Source: Pseudomonas sp. RIT-PI-q (GTDB lineage: Bacteria; Pseudomonadota; Gammaproteobacteria; Pseudomonadales; Pseudomonadaceae). From it: a DNA stretch of 64,000 nt. Below, one piece after another: positions 36,780-46,578 of the stretch. The notes beneath the pieces were generated by a model. It saw only the letters and a program-made list of their open reading frames with translations, did not search any database and was not told the origin of the DNA. The position numbers were made by a program, and so were the translations under genes. Every line of letters begins with the position of its first letter. Within the stretch, counting starts at the first letter, position 1. Location of the stretch: the NCBI RefSeq assembly GCF_001297125.1, contig NZ_LHPC01000025.1, forward strand, positions 304,214-368,213. Direction: 5' to 3'.

Positions 36780-36925
36780 GTCAGCTCAAACCGGCTCGCA
36801 GGGCTCGGACGTGGGAGGTCTCAGGATGAGGGGCAGTTTAGCGCCTCGGCCTCGGGACTTTTTAGCTGATTTTGTTTTTTTGGCGTCAGATTTCTATCGT
36901 CTGGCGACAGCAGGCAACAGAACTG

Positions 36926-36958
36926 CCCGCGGAAATCCCTTAGCAGGGTTTCCGTGGG
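36926..36958. terminator. Strong hairpin between TIGR02647 gene and cyaA
   Basis: CCC-CGGAAA-CCCT pairs with AGGG-TTTCCG-GGG around TAGC with only small bulges. It lies 15 bases past the stop of the minus-strand gene. There is no long T-run, so it may be a stabilising structure rather than a full terminator. Confidence 0.6.
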
Positions 36959-36972
36959 CGATGCAGTGATAG

Positions 36973-37218
36973 TCAGGCTGTTTCCTGGACGTTCAGAATG
37001 GTCAGGACGGTTTGCACATTTTGCGCGGCGTCACGACCCAGGCTGGTCAGGTAACCGCCATCGGGCTGGTCGATCAGTTCTTTTTCGTACAGGCGTTGGG
37101 CGGCGGCAATGGCTTTCGGGGCAGCGGTCTGATGAATTTTCAAACCTTCCTGGGAACTGTCCAGGTTGAAGAGGGCAAGGATTTCCAGTTCGGCAACCAA
37201 CTCAGGGGTAAGCGACAT
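36973..37218 (-). CDS. TIGR02647 family protein
   Basis: An 81-residue protein matching the small gamma-proteobacterial family TIGR02647, predicted to have a winged-helix-like fold (LVAELEILALFNLDSSQEGLKIH and LYEKELIDQPDGGYLTSLG). A DNA-binding function is assumed for the family but not shown. It stands alone upstream of cyaA on the same strand. Confidence 0.8.
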   Translation of the reverse strand: MSLTPELVAELEILALFNLDSSQEGLKIHQTAAPKAIAAAQRLYEKELIDQPDGGYLTSLGRDAAQNVQTVLTILNVQETA

Positions 37219-37343
37219 AAGGACTCCAGACTTTCTAGGAATTGGACGACAGCGCCCCTAAGGTGAGCCCACTCGTGCGGCATGTCCAGTGCTCGCAACA
37301 GGGTTTTTTCGCCTCGGGCCACATTCCCCGGTAACGGGGTGTT

Positions 37344-37434
37344 GTAGGAGCGAGGCTTGCCCGCGAAGAACGGTGACGCGGTTTTTCTGATAGACCGCGG
37401 TGAGGCCTTCGCGGGCAAGCCTCGCTCCTACAGG
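37344..37434. repeat. REPIN (inverted REP pair)
   Basis: GTAGGAGCGAGGCTTGCCCG (from 37344) and its inverse (ending 37434) lie between two minus-strand genes. Confidence 0.88.
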
Positions 37435-37448
37435 GGAGGGGTGTTGGA

Positions 37449-37733
37449 CTATTTCTTTTCTGGTGGCAGCTCTGGCAATGCACGTAGCGCGGTTTCGTAC
37501 CATTCGGTGTTGAACGCGCGGTCTTCTTCGAGGATCGCGTCGATTTCTACTGCCAAAACGTGGGCCATCAGGTTGAGGATTTCTTCACGCTCGTAACCCA
37601 CCAGGGTCAACTTGTTGAAAGTCGCCTTGGCGGCCGGCGGGTTGTCGCTTTCGATCTGGTTTTCGATGGCTTCGATCAGGGTGTTTTCGGCGAACTCTTC
37701 TTCGTCGATCTCGATATCAGTTGGCTCGCTCAT
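37449..37733 (-). CDS. Conserved hypothetical protein
   Basis: A 94-residue acidic protein (MSEPTDIEIDEEEFAENTLIEAI) with a helical middle (FNKLTLVGYEREEILNLMAHVLAVEIDAILEE). It looks like a protein conserved in Pseudomonas at this place in the gene order, but I cannot name a function. GGAG precedes the ATG. Confidence 0.75.
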   Translation of the reverse strand: MSEPTDIEIDEEEFAENTLIEAIENQIESDNPPAAKATFNKLTLVGYEREEILNLMAHVLAVEIDAILEEDRAFNTEWYETALRALPELPPEKK

Positions 37734-37858
37734 GGCAGGCTCCTCAAGTTAAGACGGGCAGTTTACCTGCATTCAGCGCTGTGATGCTGCTGGCGAGAAG
37801 CGCCGGAGCGTTCTATAACTGGCGCTGCCAACCCCCTGCACGGCCTGGAGGCTATGTG

Positions 37859-38518
37859 ATGCTCAAGCTTTATGGATTTTCGGTCAGCAACTACTACAAC
37901 ATGGTCAAGCTGGCGTTGCTGGAGAAGGGACTGCCGTTCGAAGAAGTCCTGTTTTACCCGGGCCCGAGCCCCGAAGCGCTGATCATCAGCCCGCGCGGAA
38001 AGATTCCGGTGCTGGGCGTCGAACAAGGTTTCGTTAATGAAACCAGCGTGATTCTCGAATACCTCGAGCAAAGCCAGAAAGGCACGCCGCTGCTATCGAG
38101 CGATCCTTTCGAGCGTGCGCAGGCCCTGGCGCTGGCCAAGGAAATCGAGCTGTACATCGAACTGCCGGCGCGCGCCTGTTATCCCGAAGCGTTTTTCGGC
38201 ATGACCGTGCCGGAGGCTATCAAGGACAAGACCAGGACCGAGTTGCTGCTGGGCTTTGCTTCGTTGGGCAGGCACGGCAAGTTCGCCCCTTACGTGGCAG
38301 GCGAAAGCTTGAGCGTTGCAGATTTGTATTTCCTGTACAGCGTGCCGCTGGCCTGTGCGGTGGCGCAGAAGCTGTTTGACCTGGATTTGTTGGCTGAGAT
38401 GCCGGCAGCCAAGGCGCTGCTGGAGCGTTTGGAGCAGAACCCGAACGTGCAGCGGATCGCGGCGGACAAGGAAGCGGCGATGCCAGCGTTTATGGCGATG
38501 GTCGCGTCCAAGAAGTAA
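37859..38518 (+). CDS. Glutathione S-transferase family protein
   Basis: A 219-residue cytosolic GST. The N-terminal thioredoxin-fold domain (1-78) has LYGFSVSNYYNMVKLALLEKGLPFEEV, with the serine/tyrosine of the glutathione site, then SPRGKIPVL and NETSVILEYLEQ. The helical C-terminal domain has LSVADLYFLY. The start at 37859 is chosen because it gives the family N-terminus; the frame is open to 37721. The substrate is unknown. Confidence 0.9.
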   Translation: MLKLYGFSVSNYYNMVKLALLEKGLPFEEVLFYPGPSPEALIISPRGKIPVLGVEQGFVNETSVILEYLEQSQKGTPLLSSDPFERAQALALAKEIELYIELPARACYPEAFFGMTVPEAIKDKTRTELLLGFASLGRHGKFAPYVAGESLSVADLYFLYSVPLACAVAQKLFDLDLLAEMPAAKALLERLEQNPNVQRIAADKEAAMPAFMAMVASKK

Positions 38519-38544
38519 GTTTTTTGTAGCGTTCTGAAGTCAGT

Positions 38545-38637
38545 CATCGCGGGCAAGCCCGCTCCCACAGGTTTCTCTGTGCGCCACCAATCTATGGCCA
38601 CTTAGAGATTATTGTGGGAGCGGGCTTGCCCGCGATG
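38545..38637. repeat. REPIN (inverted REP pair)
   Basis: CATCGCGGGCAAGCCCGCTC (from 38545) and its inverse (ending 38637) lie between the convergent GST and argH genes. Confidence 0.9.
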
Positions 38638-38640
38638 CTT

Positions 38641-40035
38641 TTAGCGGCTGGCGAGCAACGCCTGACCGCGAGCCACGGCTTTCTTGACCTGCGCCGGCGC
38701 AGTGCCGCCGATATGGTCGCGGGCATTCACCGAGCCTTCCAGGGTCAGCACGGCGAACACGTCCTGATCGATCTGGTCGCTGAACTTGCGCAGTTCTTCC
38801 AGACTCATTTCCGCCAGGTCCTTGCCGCTTTCCACGCCGTACTTCACGGCATGGCCAACGATTTCGTGGCAGTCACGGAACGGCAGGCCACGACGCACCA
38901 GGTAGTCGGCCAGGTCGGTCGCGGTAGAGAAACCGCGCAGGGCCGCTTCGCGCATCATCGCGTGCTTGGGGTTGATCGCCGGGATCATGTCGGCGAAAGC
39001 CCGCAGCGAGTCGCGCAAGGTGCCGGCGGCGTCGAACAGCGGTTCCTTGTCTTCCTGGTTGTCCTTGTTGTAGGCCAATGGCTGGCCTTTCATCAGGGTC
39101 AGCAGGCCCATCAGCGCGCCGAATACACGGCCGGTCTTGCCGCGAACCAGCTCCGGCACGTCCGGGTTTTTCTTTTGCGGCATGATCGAGCTGCCGGTGC
39201 AGAAACGGTCCGGCAGATCGATGAACTGGAACTGCGCGCTGGTCCACAGCACCAGCTCTTCGGAGAAGCGCGACAAGTGCATCATCGCGATGCTCGCGGC
39301 CGAGCAGAATTCGATAGCGAAGTCACGGTCGGACACGTTGTCCAGCGAGTTGCCACCGACGGCATCGAAGCCCAGCAGTTGCGCGGTGAATTCGCGGTCG
39401 ATCGGGTACGTGGTGCCCGCCAGCGCGGCGCTGCCCAGAGGCATGCGGTTGGTGCGCTTGCGGCAGTCGACCAGACGCTCGTAGTCGCGGCTGAGCATTT
39501 CGAACCAGGCCAGCATGTGGTGCCCGAAGGTCACCGGCTGCGCGGTTTGCAGGTGGGTGAAGCCCGGCATGATGCTGCCGGCTTCGCGCTCGGCTTGCTC
39601 CAGCAGGCCTTTTTGCAGGCGGGTGATTTCGCTCAGAATCAGGTCGATCTCGTCACGCAGCCACAGGCGGATGTCGGTGGCGACCTGGTCGTTACGGCTG
39701 CGGCCGGTGTGCAGCTTTTTACCGGTCACGCCGATGCGGTCGGTCAGGCGCGCCTCGATGTTCATGTGCACGTCTTCGAGGTCGATGCGCCAGTCGAACT
39801 GGCCGGCCTCGATTTCACCCTGGATGGTCTTCAGGCCATCGGTGATGCTGTCGCGCTCGGCATCGGTCAGCACGCCGACCTTGGCCAGCATGGTGGCGTG
39901 GGCGATCGAGCCCATGATGTCGTGGCGATACAGGCGCTGGTCGAAAGTGACGGAGGCGGTGAAGCGGGCGACGAAGGCGTCGACGGGTTCACTGAAGCGG
40001 CCGCCCCAGGACTGATTGGTCTTGTCAGTGCTCAT
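38641..40035 (-). CDS. argH: Argininosuccinate lyase
   Basis: A 464-residue tetrameric enzyme that splits argininosuccinate into arginine and fumarate. The fumarase/ASL signature [19 protein letters not shown] is near residue 280, and the catalytic region [17 protein letters not shown] is intact. The ATG at 40035 gives [21 protein letters not shown], as expected. It is divergent from algR with a 459-bp gap. Confidence 0.96.
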   Translation of the reverse strand: MSTDKTNQSWGGRFSEPVDAFVARFTASVTFDQRLYRHDIMGSIAHATMLAKVGVLTDAERDSITDGLKTIQGEIEAGQFDWRIDLEDVHMNIEARLTDRIGVTGKKLHTGRSRNDQVATDIRLWLRDEIDLILSEITRLQKGLLEQAEREAGSIMPGFTHLQTAQPVTFGHHMLAWFEMLSRDYERLVDCRKRTNRMPLGSAALAGTTYPIDREFTAQLLGFDAVGGNSLDNVSDRDFAIEFCSAASIAMMHLSRFSEELVLWTSAQFQFIDLPDRFCTGSSIMPQKKNPDVPELVRGKTGRVFGALMGLLTLMKGQPLAYNKDNQEDKEPLFDAAGTLRDSLRAFADMIPAINPKHAMMREAALRGFSTATDLADYLVRRGLPFRDCHEIVGHAVKYGVESGKDLAEMSLEELRKFSDQIDQDVFAVLTLEGSVNARDHIGGTAPAQVKKAVARGQALLASR

Positions 40036-40494
40036 GAATTCGCTCGTATCGGTTGAAGAAAGATGGCGTTGAAAGCTGTCGCGGATAATAACAGGGATGC
40101 CAATCCTGTCGCTGACACTGGTCGATACGTTTTTTTCTCACGGTGCAGCCCATACTCGGGGCAAGACTTGGGGGGAATTGCGCAACGATATTTTTCATTT
40201 GAGCAATATCGTCCCGGCAACCGTCTACAGTTGGACAGTAGGATCAGCGCACTTCTTGACGCTGCAGCTGACTATAAGAAGAGGGGTGTTCGTATTGTGT
40301 ATCAGCAAACCCTACGGCGATGCCTCGCAAATGCGGGCCCGGGCCGCCAAACGCCCGGCAGATGAAAATTTAGCCGCCCGACCAGCGGCACTTTTTGGCC
40401 TTCGCGCTAGTCTTAGCGTGGATCGCGGTGACGGACGTCACTTCACCTGTCTACGCTATCCTTGTGCGAGACTCACGCAGGAATCCAGCGCAAT
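40036..40494. other. Gap between argH and algR without algZ/fimS
   Basis: In P. aeruginosa this position holds algZ (fimS), the partner of AlgR. Here no histidine-kinase frame is present, and the open frames are out of keeping with a real gene. The stretch must hold the algR and argH promoters; I do not see a clear box. Confidence 0.65.
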
Positions 40495-41241
40495 ATGAAT
40501 GTCCTGATCGTTGATGACGAACCCCTTGCCCGCGAGCGCCTGAGCCGAATGGTCGGCGAACTCGAGGGATACAGTGTCCTGGAGCCCAGCGCCACGAACG
40601 GCGAAGAGGCGTTGGCGCTGATCGACAGCCACAAGCCGGATATCGTACTGCTCGATATCCGCATGCCAGGCCTCGACGGCCTGCAAGTGGCTGCACGGTT
40701 GTGCGAACGCGAAACCCCGCCCGCCGTAGTGTTTTGCACCGGACCCGATGAATTTGCCGTGGAAGCCTTACAGGCCAGCGCCGTAGGCTATCTGGTGAAA
40801 CCTGTGCGTACAGAACATCTACACGATGCTTTAAAGAAAGCCGAGCGCCCCAATCGCGTCCAGCTTGCCGCCCTGACCCGCCCCGCCGCCGAAAGTGGCA
40901 GCGGCCCACGAAGTCATATCAGTGCCCGAACACGTAAAGGTATCGAACTGATCCCGTTGGGTCAGGTGGTCTATTTTATTGCCGATCACAAATACGTGAC
41001 CTTGCGCCACGAAGGCGGCGAAGTGTTGCTGGATGAACCGCTCAAGGCCCTTGAAGATGAATTCGGCGACCGTTTCGTGCGCATCCACCGCAACGCACTG
41101 GTCGCCCGCGAGCGTATCGAACGCCTGCAACGCACGCCCCTGGGACATTTCCAGCTGTTCCTCAAAGGCCTGAACGGCGACGCGTTGATCGTCAGCCGCC
41201 GCCATGTGGCCGGCGTGCGCAAGATGATGCAGCAGCTGTAA
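40495..41241 (+). CDS. algR: Response regulator AlgR (LytTR family)
   Basis: A 248-residue regulator. The receiver domain (1-120) has D8/D9, phosphorylation site D54 (VLLDIRMPGLDG), T84-type GTG and K in VKPV. The LytTR DNA-binding domain (about 140-245) has VVYFIADHKYVTLRHEGGE and FVRIHRNALVARERI. AlgR controls alginate, type IV pili, rhamnolipids and more. It lies upstream of hemC, the normal place, but its usual kinase gene is not next to it, so the phosphodonor must be encoded elsewhere. Confidence 0.94.
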   Translation: MNVLIVDDEPLARERLSRMVGELEGYSVLEPSATNGEEALALIDSHKPDIVLLDIRMPGLDGLQVAARLCERETPPAVVFCTGPDEFAVEALQASAVGYLVKPVRTEHLHDALKKAERPNRVQLAALTRPAAESGSGPRSHISARTRKGIELIPLGQVVYFIADHKYVTLRHEGGEVLLDEPLKALEDEFGDRFVRIHRNALVARERIERLQRTPLGHFQLFLKGLNGDALIVSRRHVAGVRKMMQQL

Positions 41242-41379
41242 TTTCGCGGCTCGCAGCGAATCTCACACCCGATCGCCGGACATCCGGGGCCAGGGAGGCC
41301 AAGCAGTTTCTGATACAAGTCAAAGTGGATTTGGCTGAGCTGTTATTATCCGTCATATCTATTCAGTACGGATTGATCC

Positions 41380-42321
41380 ATGTCCTCTCGCGAAATCCGC
41401 ATCGCCACCCGTAAAAGTGCGCTCGCCCTGTGGCAGGCCGAATACGTCAAAGCCCGTCTGGAAGAGGCCCATCCGGGTCTGCTCGTGACGTTGGTGCCCA
41501 TGGTCAGTCGCGGCGACAAGTTGCTCGACTCGCCGCTGTCGAAAATCGGCGGCAAGGGCCTGTTCGTCAAGGAGCTGGAGACGGCGCTGCTGGAAAACGA
41601 AGCCGACATCGCCGTGCACTCCATGAAAGACGTGCCGATGGACTTCCCCGAAGGCCTCGGTCTGTTCTGCATCTGCGAGCGTGAAGACCCGCGTGATGCC
41701 TTCGTCTCCAATACCTACGCGAGCCTGGATGAGTTGCCGCAAGGCAGCATGGTCGGCACCTCCAGCCTGCGCCGCCAGGCCCAGTTGCTGACCCGGCGCC
41801 CAGACCTGGAAATCCGCTTCCTGCGCGGCAACGTCAACACCCGTCTGGCCAAGCTCGATGCCGGCGAATACGACGCCATCATCCTCGCCGCCGCTGGCCT
41901 GATTCGTCTCGGCTTTGAAGATCGCATCACCGCTGCCATCAGCGTCGACGACAGTCTGCCGGCCGGTGGCCAGGGCGCGGTGGGAATCGAATGCCGCAGC
42001 GCCGACAGTGAAATCCACGCCTTGCTCGCGCCGCTGCACCACTTGGACACCGCCACCCGCGTCACTGCCGAGCGTGCGCTCAACAAACATTTGAATGGCG
42101 GCTGCCAAGTGCCGATCGCTTGCTATGCCGTGCTTGAAGGCGAGCAGATCTGGTTGCGTGGTCTGGTGGGCGACCCGAGCGGCGGCCTGCTGCTCAGCGC
42201 CGAAGCCCGCGCGCCGCGCAGTGATGCCGAGGCCTTGGGTGTGCGAGTTGCCGAGGACCTTCTGGGTCAAGGCGCCAACGACATTCTCAAAGCGGTCTAT
42301 GGCGAGGCAGGTCACGAGTGA
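41380..42321 (+). CDS. hemC: Porphobilinogen deaminase (hydroxymethylbilane synthase)
   Basis: A 313-residue enzyme that joins four porphobilinogens into hydroxymethylbilane. The dipyrromethane-cofactor cysteine is in [13 protein letters not shown], and [12 protein letters not shown] and [10 protein letters not shown] are present. It is the first gene of hemC-hemD-hemX-hemY and overlaps hemD by 4 bp. Confidence 0.96.
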   Translation: MSSREIRIATRKSALALWQAEYVKARLEEAHPGLLVTLVPMVSRGDKLLDSPLSKIGGKGLFVKELETALLENEADIAVHSMKDVPMDFPEGLGLFCICEREDPRDAFVSNTYASLDELPQGSMVGTSSLRRQAQLLTRRPDLEIRFLRGNVNTRLAKLDAGEYDAIILAAAGLIRLGFEDRITAAISVDDSLPAGGQGAVGIECRSADSEIHALLAPLHHLDTATRVTAERALNKHLNGGCQVPIACYAVLEGEQIWLRGLVGDPSGGLLLSAEARAPRSDAEALGVRVAEDLLGQGANDILKAVYGEAGHE

Positions 42322-43085
42322 CTGGCTGGCGACTGCTGCTGACGCGCCCTGCGGAGGAGTCGGCGGCGCTGAGTAGCGTTTTGGCCGAGCAGGGGGTTTT
42401 CAGCAGTAGCCTGCCGCTTTTGGACATAGCGCCGATTCTGGCCTCTGACACAATGCGTGAAGTGATTCAGTATCTGGATCGCTACTGCGCGGTGATCGTG
42501 GTCAGCAAGCCGGCCGCCAGAATTGGCGTCGATCTGCTCAGTCAGTATTGGCCGCAGCCACCGGCTCTGAAGTGGTTCAGCGTGGGTGCGGCGACCGCAC
42601 AGATTCTCGAGGATCACGGGTTGGATGTGAGCTTCCCGGCGGAAGGGGATGACAGCGAAGCCTTGCTGGAACTTCCTCTGTTGCGCGAGGCTATTGCCCG
42701 CTCCGACGCACGCGTGCTGATCATGCGCGGGGAGGGCGGACGCGAGTTGCTGGCTGAGCGTTTGCGCGAGCTTGGTGCTAGTGTCGAGTATCTGGAGTTG
42801 TATCGCCGCGAGCTACCGCAGTACCCACCGGCGGCGCTGCCAGACCGGATCCAGGCGGAACGCTTGAACGGGCTGGTGGTCAGCAGTGGACAGGGTTTCG
42901 AGCACCTGCACCAATTGGCCGGCGATGCCTGGCCGATACTGGCACGGTTGCCGTTGTTTGTACCAAGCCCCAGGGTCGCCGAGCTGGCACGTGCCGCCGG
43001 GGCCCAAACAGTTGTGGATTGTCGTGGCGCGAGTGCCGCGGCTTTGCTGACGGTGTTACGGGAGCATCCCGAACCCGTTCTCTAA
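42318..43085 (+). CDS. hemD: Uroporphyrinogen-III synthase
   Basis: A 255-residue HemD-family protein that closes hydroxymethylbilane to uroporphyrinogen III. The sequence is poorly conserved in the family, but [30 protein letters not shown] and the C-terminal [16 protein letters not shown] fit it. The GTG start overlaps hemC (GAGTGA). It is followed by hemX after 16 bp. Confidence 0.92.
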   Translation: MTGWRLLLTRPAEESAALSSVLAEQGVFSSSLPLLDIAPILASDTMREVIQYLDRYCAVIVVSKPAARIGVDLLSQYWPQPPALKWFSVGAATAQILEDHGLDVSFPAEGDDSEALLELPLLREAIARSDARVLIMRGEGGRELLAERLRELGASVEYLELYRRELPQYPPAALPDRIQAERLNGLVVSSGQGFEHLHQLAGDAWPILARLPLFVPSPRVAELARAAGAQTVVDCRGASAAALLTVLREHPEPVL

Positions 43086-43101
43086 TGCAAAGGATGGATA
43101 C

Positions 43102-44256
43102 GTGAGCGAAACAGCCTTGCCTAAAGATGACGTCCGGCCAGTGCTTGATGCATCGGTTGAAACACCGGTTGAAACGGCGCCACCTGCTGCAGAACAGCGC
43201 CGGGGCAATGGGCTGGCAATCGTCGCGCTGCTGCTGGGCGCTGCCGGTGTTGCCGTGGGTGGTTGGGGTGTCTGGCAGGTGCGTCACCTGCAAGCCAATA
43301 CTCAGCAGCAGTTGAGTCAGGTCCAGGCATTGAACGACCAGGCGCAGGACCTGAAGCTCAATGAGCAGCGCCTGACTGCCCGCCTTGATCAAATGCCTGC
43401 CGCCGACGAACTTGATGCGCGCAGTCGTTTGGTCACTCAACTTCAAGGCGACCAGCAGCGTTTGAATCAGCGACTGGAAACCGTCCTCGGTGCCAGCCGC
43501 AAGGACTGGCGACTGGCCGAGGCCGAGCACTTGCTGCGCCTGGCCAGCCTGCGTCTTTCTGCGTTGCAAGACATCAGCAGCGCCCAGGCCCTGGTGCAGG
43601 GCGCCGATGAAATCCTCCGCGAGCAGAACGACCCCGGCTCCTTTGCCGCCCGTGAGCAAGTCGCCAAAACATTGGTGGCGTTGCGCAGCACCGAACAGCC
43701 GGACCGCACTGGGCTGTTCCTGCGCCTGGGCGCGTTGCGCGACCAGGTCATCAGCCTCACCGAACTGGCGCCCGAGTACAAAGACCGTGGCGAATCCCTG
43801 CTGGGTCTGACGGCGGATGGCGACGGCGCCAGTCGCTGGTCGCAGTGGTGGGACCAGGTTTCGCGCTACATTCGCATCGACTTCAACGCCGACAAGAACG
43901 TTCGTCCGTTGTTGGCCGGGCAGAGCCTGAGCCAGGTGCGCCTGGCCCTGAGTCTGTCACTGGAGCAGGCGCAATGGGCCGCGCTCAATGGTCAGGCCGC
44001 CGTCTACACTCAGGCGCTGGCCGAAGCCAGGGACGTGCTCAAAGGCAATTTCAACCCGGACAACCCGCAGAGCAAAGTGATGCTTGAGCAGGTTGGTGAG
44101 TTGAGCAAGCAGCCAGTCACCGTCGTCACGCCGGATCTGACCGCCACGCTGAGCGCGGTTCAGGGGTATCTGGAACGGCGCAATGTCAACGCCGAGGACT
44201 CGATCAAGCCGCTGCCGAAACCTGCCGCGAGCACCGCGCAGGAGGCTACGCCATGA
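43102..44256 (+). CDS. hemX: HemX (uroporphyrinogen-III C-methyltransferase-like membrane protein)
   Basis: A 384-residue protein beginning at GTG, with one membrane segment (about 37-56, LAIVALLLGAAGVAVGGWGVW) and a long helical periplasmic part with a coiled coil. Despite the methyltransferase name, it lacks a SAM site; HemX is a conserved heme-operon protein of unclear role. It overlaps hemY by 4 bp. Confidence 0.9.
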   Translation: MSETALPKDDVRPVLDASVETPVETAPPAAEQRRGNGLAIVALLLGAAGVAVGGWGVWQVRHLQANTQQQLSQVQALNDQAQDLKLNEQRLTARLDQMPAADELDARSRLVTQLQGDQQRLNQRLETVLGASRKDWRLAEAEHLLRLASLRLSALQDISSAQALVQGADEILREQNDPGSFAAREQVAKTLVALRSTEQPDRTGLFLRLGALRDQVISLTELAPEYKDRGESLLGLTADGDGASRWSQWWDQVSRYIRIDFNADKNVRPLLAGQSLSQVRLALSLSLEQAQWAALNGQAAVYTQALAEARDVLKGNFNPDNPQSKVMLEQVGELSKQPVTVVTPDLTATLSAVQGYLERRNVNAEDSIKPLPKPAASTAQEATP

Positions 44257-45485
44257 AACGCCTCTATGTGATCGTGTTCCTGGTGATCGCTGCTTCCGCC
44301 GCACTGGGGCTGGCGATTGCCGAGCATTCCGGTTACGTGTTGATCGCCTACAAAAGCTTCCGTTTCGAATCGAGCCTGTGGGCAAGCCTGGCGTTGGTGG
44401 CCGTGCTCTGGCTGGTGTTCTGGGGCATCAAGGCGCTGGTCGAACTGGTGACGACCTCCAGCGGCGTGGTCAATCCGTGGTCGCGACGCAATCGCAGCCG
44501 TCGAGTGCAAGTGGCGATCGAACATGGTCAGCTGGATCTGGCGGAGGGTCGCTGGGCCAGCGCACAGCGTCATCTGCATCGGGCCGCCGAAGCCGAGCGC
44601 CAGCCGCTGCTGTACTACCTCGGTGCTGCCCGCGCCGCGAACGAACAAGGTCACTACGAGGAAAGCGACAACCTCCTGGAGCGCGCCCTCGAACGTCAGC
44701 CCCAGGCCGAGTTGGCGATCGCCTTGAGCCACGCACAATTACAGACTGACCGCGGCGACACCGAAGGTGCTCTGGCGACTTTGCAAGTCATGCACGAGCG
44801 TCATCCTCATAACGTCCAGACCCTGCGCCAGTTGCAGCGCCTGCATCAACAGCGCGGCGACTGGTCGGCGGTGATTCGCCTGTTGCCGGAGTTGCGCAAG
44901 GATAAAGTCCTGCCGCCAGCCGAGCTGGCCGAACTGGAGCGCCGGGCCTGGGGTGAGAACCTGTCCCTGGCGGCGCATCAGGAAGAGGACGGAACGGTCG
45001 GCTTGCAATCGCTCAATCGCGCCTGGCAACAGCTCACGTCCGCTCAGCGCCAGGAACCTCAGTTGGTGCTCGCCTATGCCGAGCAACTGCGGCAACTGGG
45101 CGCTCAGGTCGAGGCTGAAGAGGTCCTGCGTGGGGCGCTCAAGCGCAGTTACGACAGCCATCTGGCGCGACTTTACGGACTGGTTCGCGGCAGCGACCCG
45201 GCACGTCAACTGCACACCGCCGAAGGCTGGCTCAAGGACCATCCGGCTGACCCGAGCCTGTTGCTGACCCTGGGCCGCTTGTGTTTGCAAAGCAGCCTTT
45301 GGGGCAAGGCCCGGGACTATCTGGAAAGCAGCCTGCGCGTACAGCGCAACCCGGAAGCCTGCGCGGAACTGGCACGGCTGCTGGCCCAATTGGGCGACAC
45401 CGAGCGCAGCAATCAGCTGTTCCAGGAAGGGCTGGGCCTGCTGGACGAGCGCCTGCTGGCGGCCCCATTGCCGGTTCCCGCCTGA
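44253..45485 (+). CDS. hemY: HemY heme-biosynthesis-associated TPR protein
   Basis: A 410-residue protein with two N-terminal membrane segments (LYVIVFLVIAASAALGLAIA and LALVAVLWLVFWGI) and a TPR-repeat domain (about 85-400). Proteobacterial HemY is encoded after hemX; it is not the protoporphyrinogen oxidase that bears the same name in Gram-positives. The role is probably as an assembly factor for heme synthesis. The operon ends here in a long inverted repeat. Confidence 0.9.
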   Translation: MKRLYVIVFLVIAASAALGLAIAEHSGYVLIAYKSFRFESSLWASLALVAVLWLVFWGIKALVELVTTSSGVVNPWSRRNRSRRVQVAIEHGQLDLAEGRWASAQRHLHRAAEAERQPLLYYLGAARAANEQGHYEESDNLLERALERQPQAELAIALSHAQLQTDRGDTEGALATLQVMHERHPHNVQTLRQLQRLHQQRGDWSAVIRLLPELRKDKVLPPAELAELERRAWGENLSLAAHQEEDGTVGLQSLNRAWQQLTSAQRQEPQLVLAYAEQLRQLGAQVEAEEVLRGALKRSYDSHLARLYGLVRGSDPARQLHTAEGWLKDHPADPSLLLTLGRLCLQSSLWGKARDYLESSLRVQRNPEACAELARLLAQLGDTERSNQLFQEGLGLLDERLLAAPLPVPA

Positions 45486-45495
45486 CCCGATCCCT

Positions 45496-45628
45496 TGTAG
45501 CAGCTGCCGAAGGCTGCGTTCGGCTGCGAAGCAGTCGCCAGTCCTGCTGATTCGGTCTACCTGAAACACCGAGGTGACTGGATTTGCGACTGCTTCGCAG
45601 CCGGACGCAGCCTTCGGCAGCTGCTACA
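45496..45628. repeat. Long inverted repeat after hemY
   Basis: Arms 45496-45538 and 45586-45628 are 43 bases each with a single mismatch and contain GCTGCCGAAGGCTGCG, the same core as at 52187. They lie in the 363-base gap 45486-45848, which otherwise holds only the upstream region of the dsbH-type gene. Confidence 0.92.
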
Positions 45629-45848
45629 AAAGCGTGGTTCGCAAGGGTTGTTTACAGAGTCGAAATTCGTGGGGTTTTTACTGTCCTATGTCTTCGTCGG
45701 AGGTGTCCTACAGCGGACTACATCTGATCCTCTCGCTCCTGTCGGGAATTCCCTACATCGCTGTTGAAGTGTCCCTGCTGGCCCGCCTTGAAAGGCCGGC
45801 ACACTTTCCTCTACCGTAACCGCTTGTCTCTACTGTTACGGAAAAGCC

Positions 45849-46400
45849 ATGTCTTTGGCCTGCTCACGCTCCTTGTTTTTCATGGTTTTCATTGCGGCTG
45901 CCCTGGCCCTGGGCGTTTCTTATTACCTGGAATATGCGATCGGCCTCAAACCTTGCGGGTAGTGCCTGCTGCAACGTTTTTCCCTGGCGTTGCTCGTGGG
46001 TGTCTGCCTGCTGGCGTCAGTGCATGGTCCCGGCCGAATCGGTTCATTCGTGTATTGGCTGCTCGGTCTGTTGTGCAGTCTGGCAGGTACTGTCACGGCG
46101 TGGCGGCAGGTGTTGTTGCAGAGCGATCCAATGCAACAGCTGCCGACTTGTTCGCCCAATCTGACGGAGGTGTTCGCAAACACACCGTGGGAATTCATCG
46201 TGCAGCGAATGTACGAAGGCACCGCGGACTGTGCGCAGATTTCATGGACGCTGTTCGACCTGAGCATCCCGGAGTGGAGTCTGCTGTTCTTTGTCGCGAT
46301 GATGATCGTGGGTGTTTATCAGTTGCTGCGCCTGGTCTGGATCGCCTGTCAGCGACCGCTCAGCGGCGAGTCGTCGCACCGGGTATTGGCGGGTGATTAA
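45849..46400 (+). pseudogene. dsbH: dsbB/dsbH-type disulfide oxidoreductase with amber codon in the active site
   Basis: The frame reads a DsbB-family protein of 183 codons. Its first membrane segment is FFMVFIAAALALGVSYYLEYA, followed by GLKPCG and then TAG at 45960-45962 (codon 38), followed in frame by CLLQR. The stop thus falls in the CxxC active site between the two cysteines. The remaining 145 codons are intact, with all four membrane segments and the second cysteine pair (PTC, ADC). DsbB re-oxidises DsbA with quinone. The gene sits between hemY and algQ as dsbH does in P. aeruginosa. A single substitution or a sequence error would explain it. Confidence 0.85.
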
Positions 46401-46578
46401 ACACTTGTATGAACTTTATCTCCTGCGTACCTTGAAGCCATTGTCGCGCGGGCATAATCTGGCCCGCACGTGTCATTGGAATTATGTTGCTCGAATGACG
46501 CTCTGCCTGGCCGATACTTGACCTTCAAGTGTGCGACAGGTGTAGGGCAGCATGACCCACAAGGGAAGAGAGATCACC

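Noticed and set aside
34881..36869. 662-codon open frame on the plus strand
   Set aside because: It is antisense to cyaA over its whole length. Long antisense frames are common in GC-rich genes and the translation resembles no family.
40097..40498. 133-codon frame between argH and algR as a possible kinase remnant
   Set aside because: No kinase motif, no ribosome-binding site, and it overlaps the algR start region.
45960..45962. TAG in the dsbH-type gene as a recoded amino acid
   Set aside because: Pyrrolysine is not used by Pseudomonas and selenocysteine uses TGA, so mutation or sequence error is more likely.
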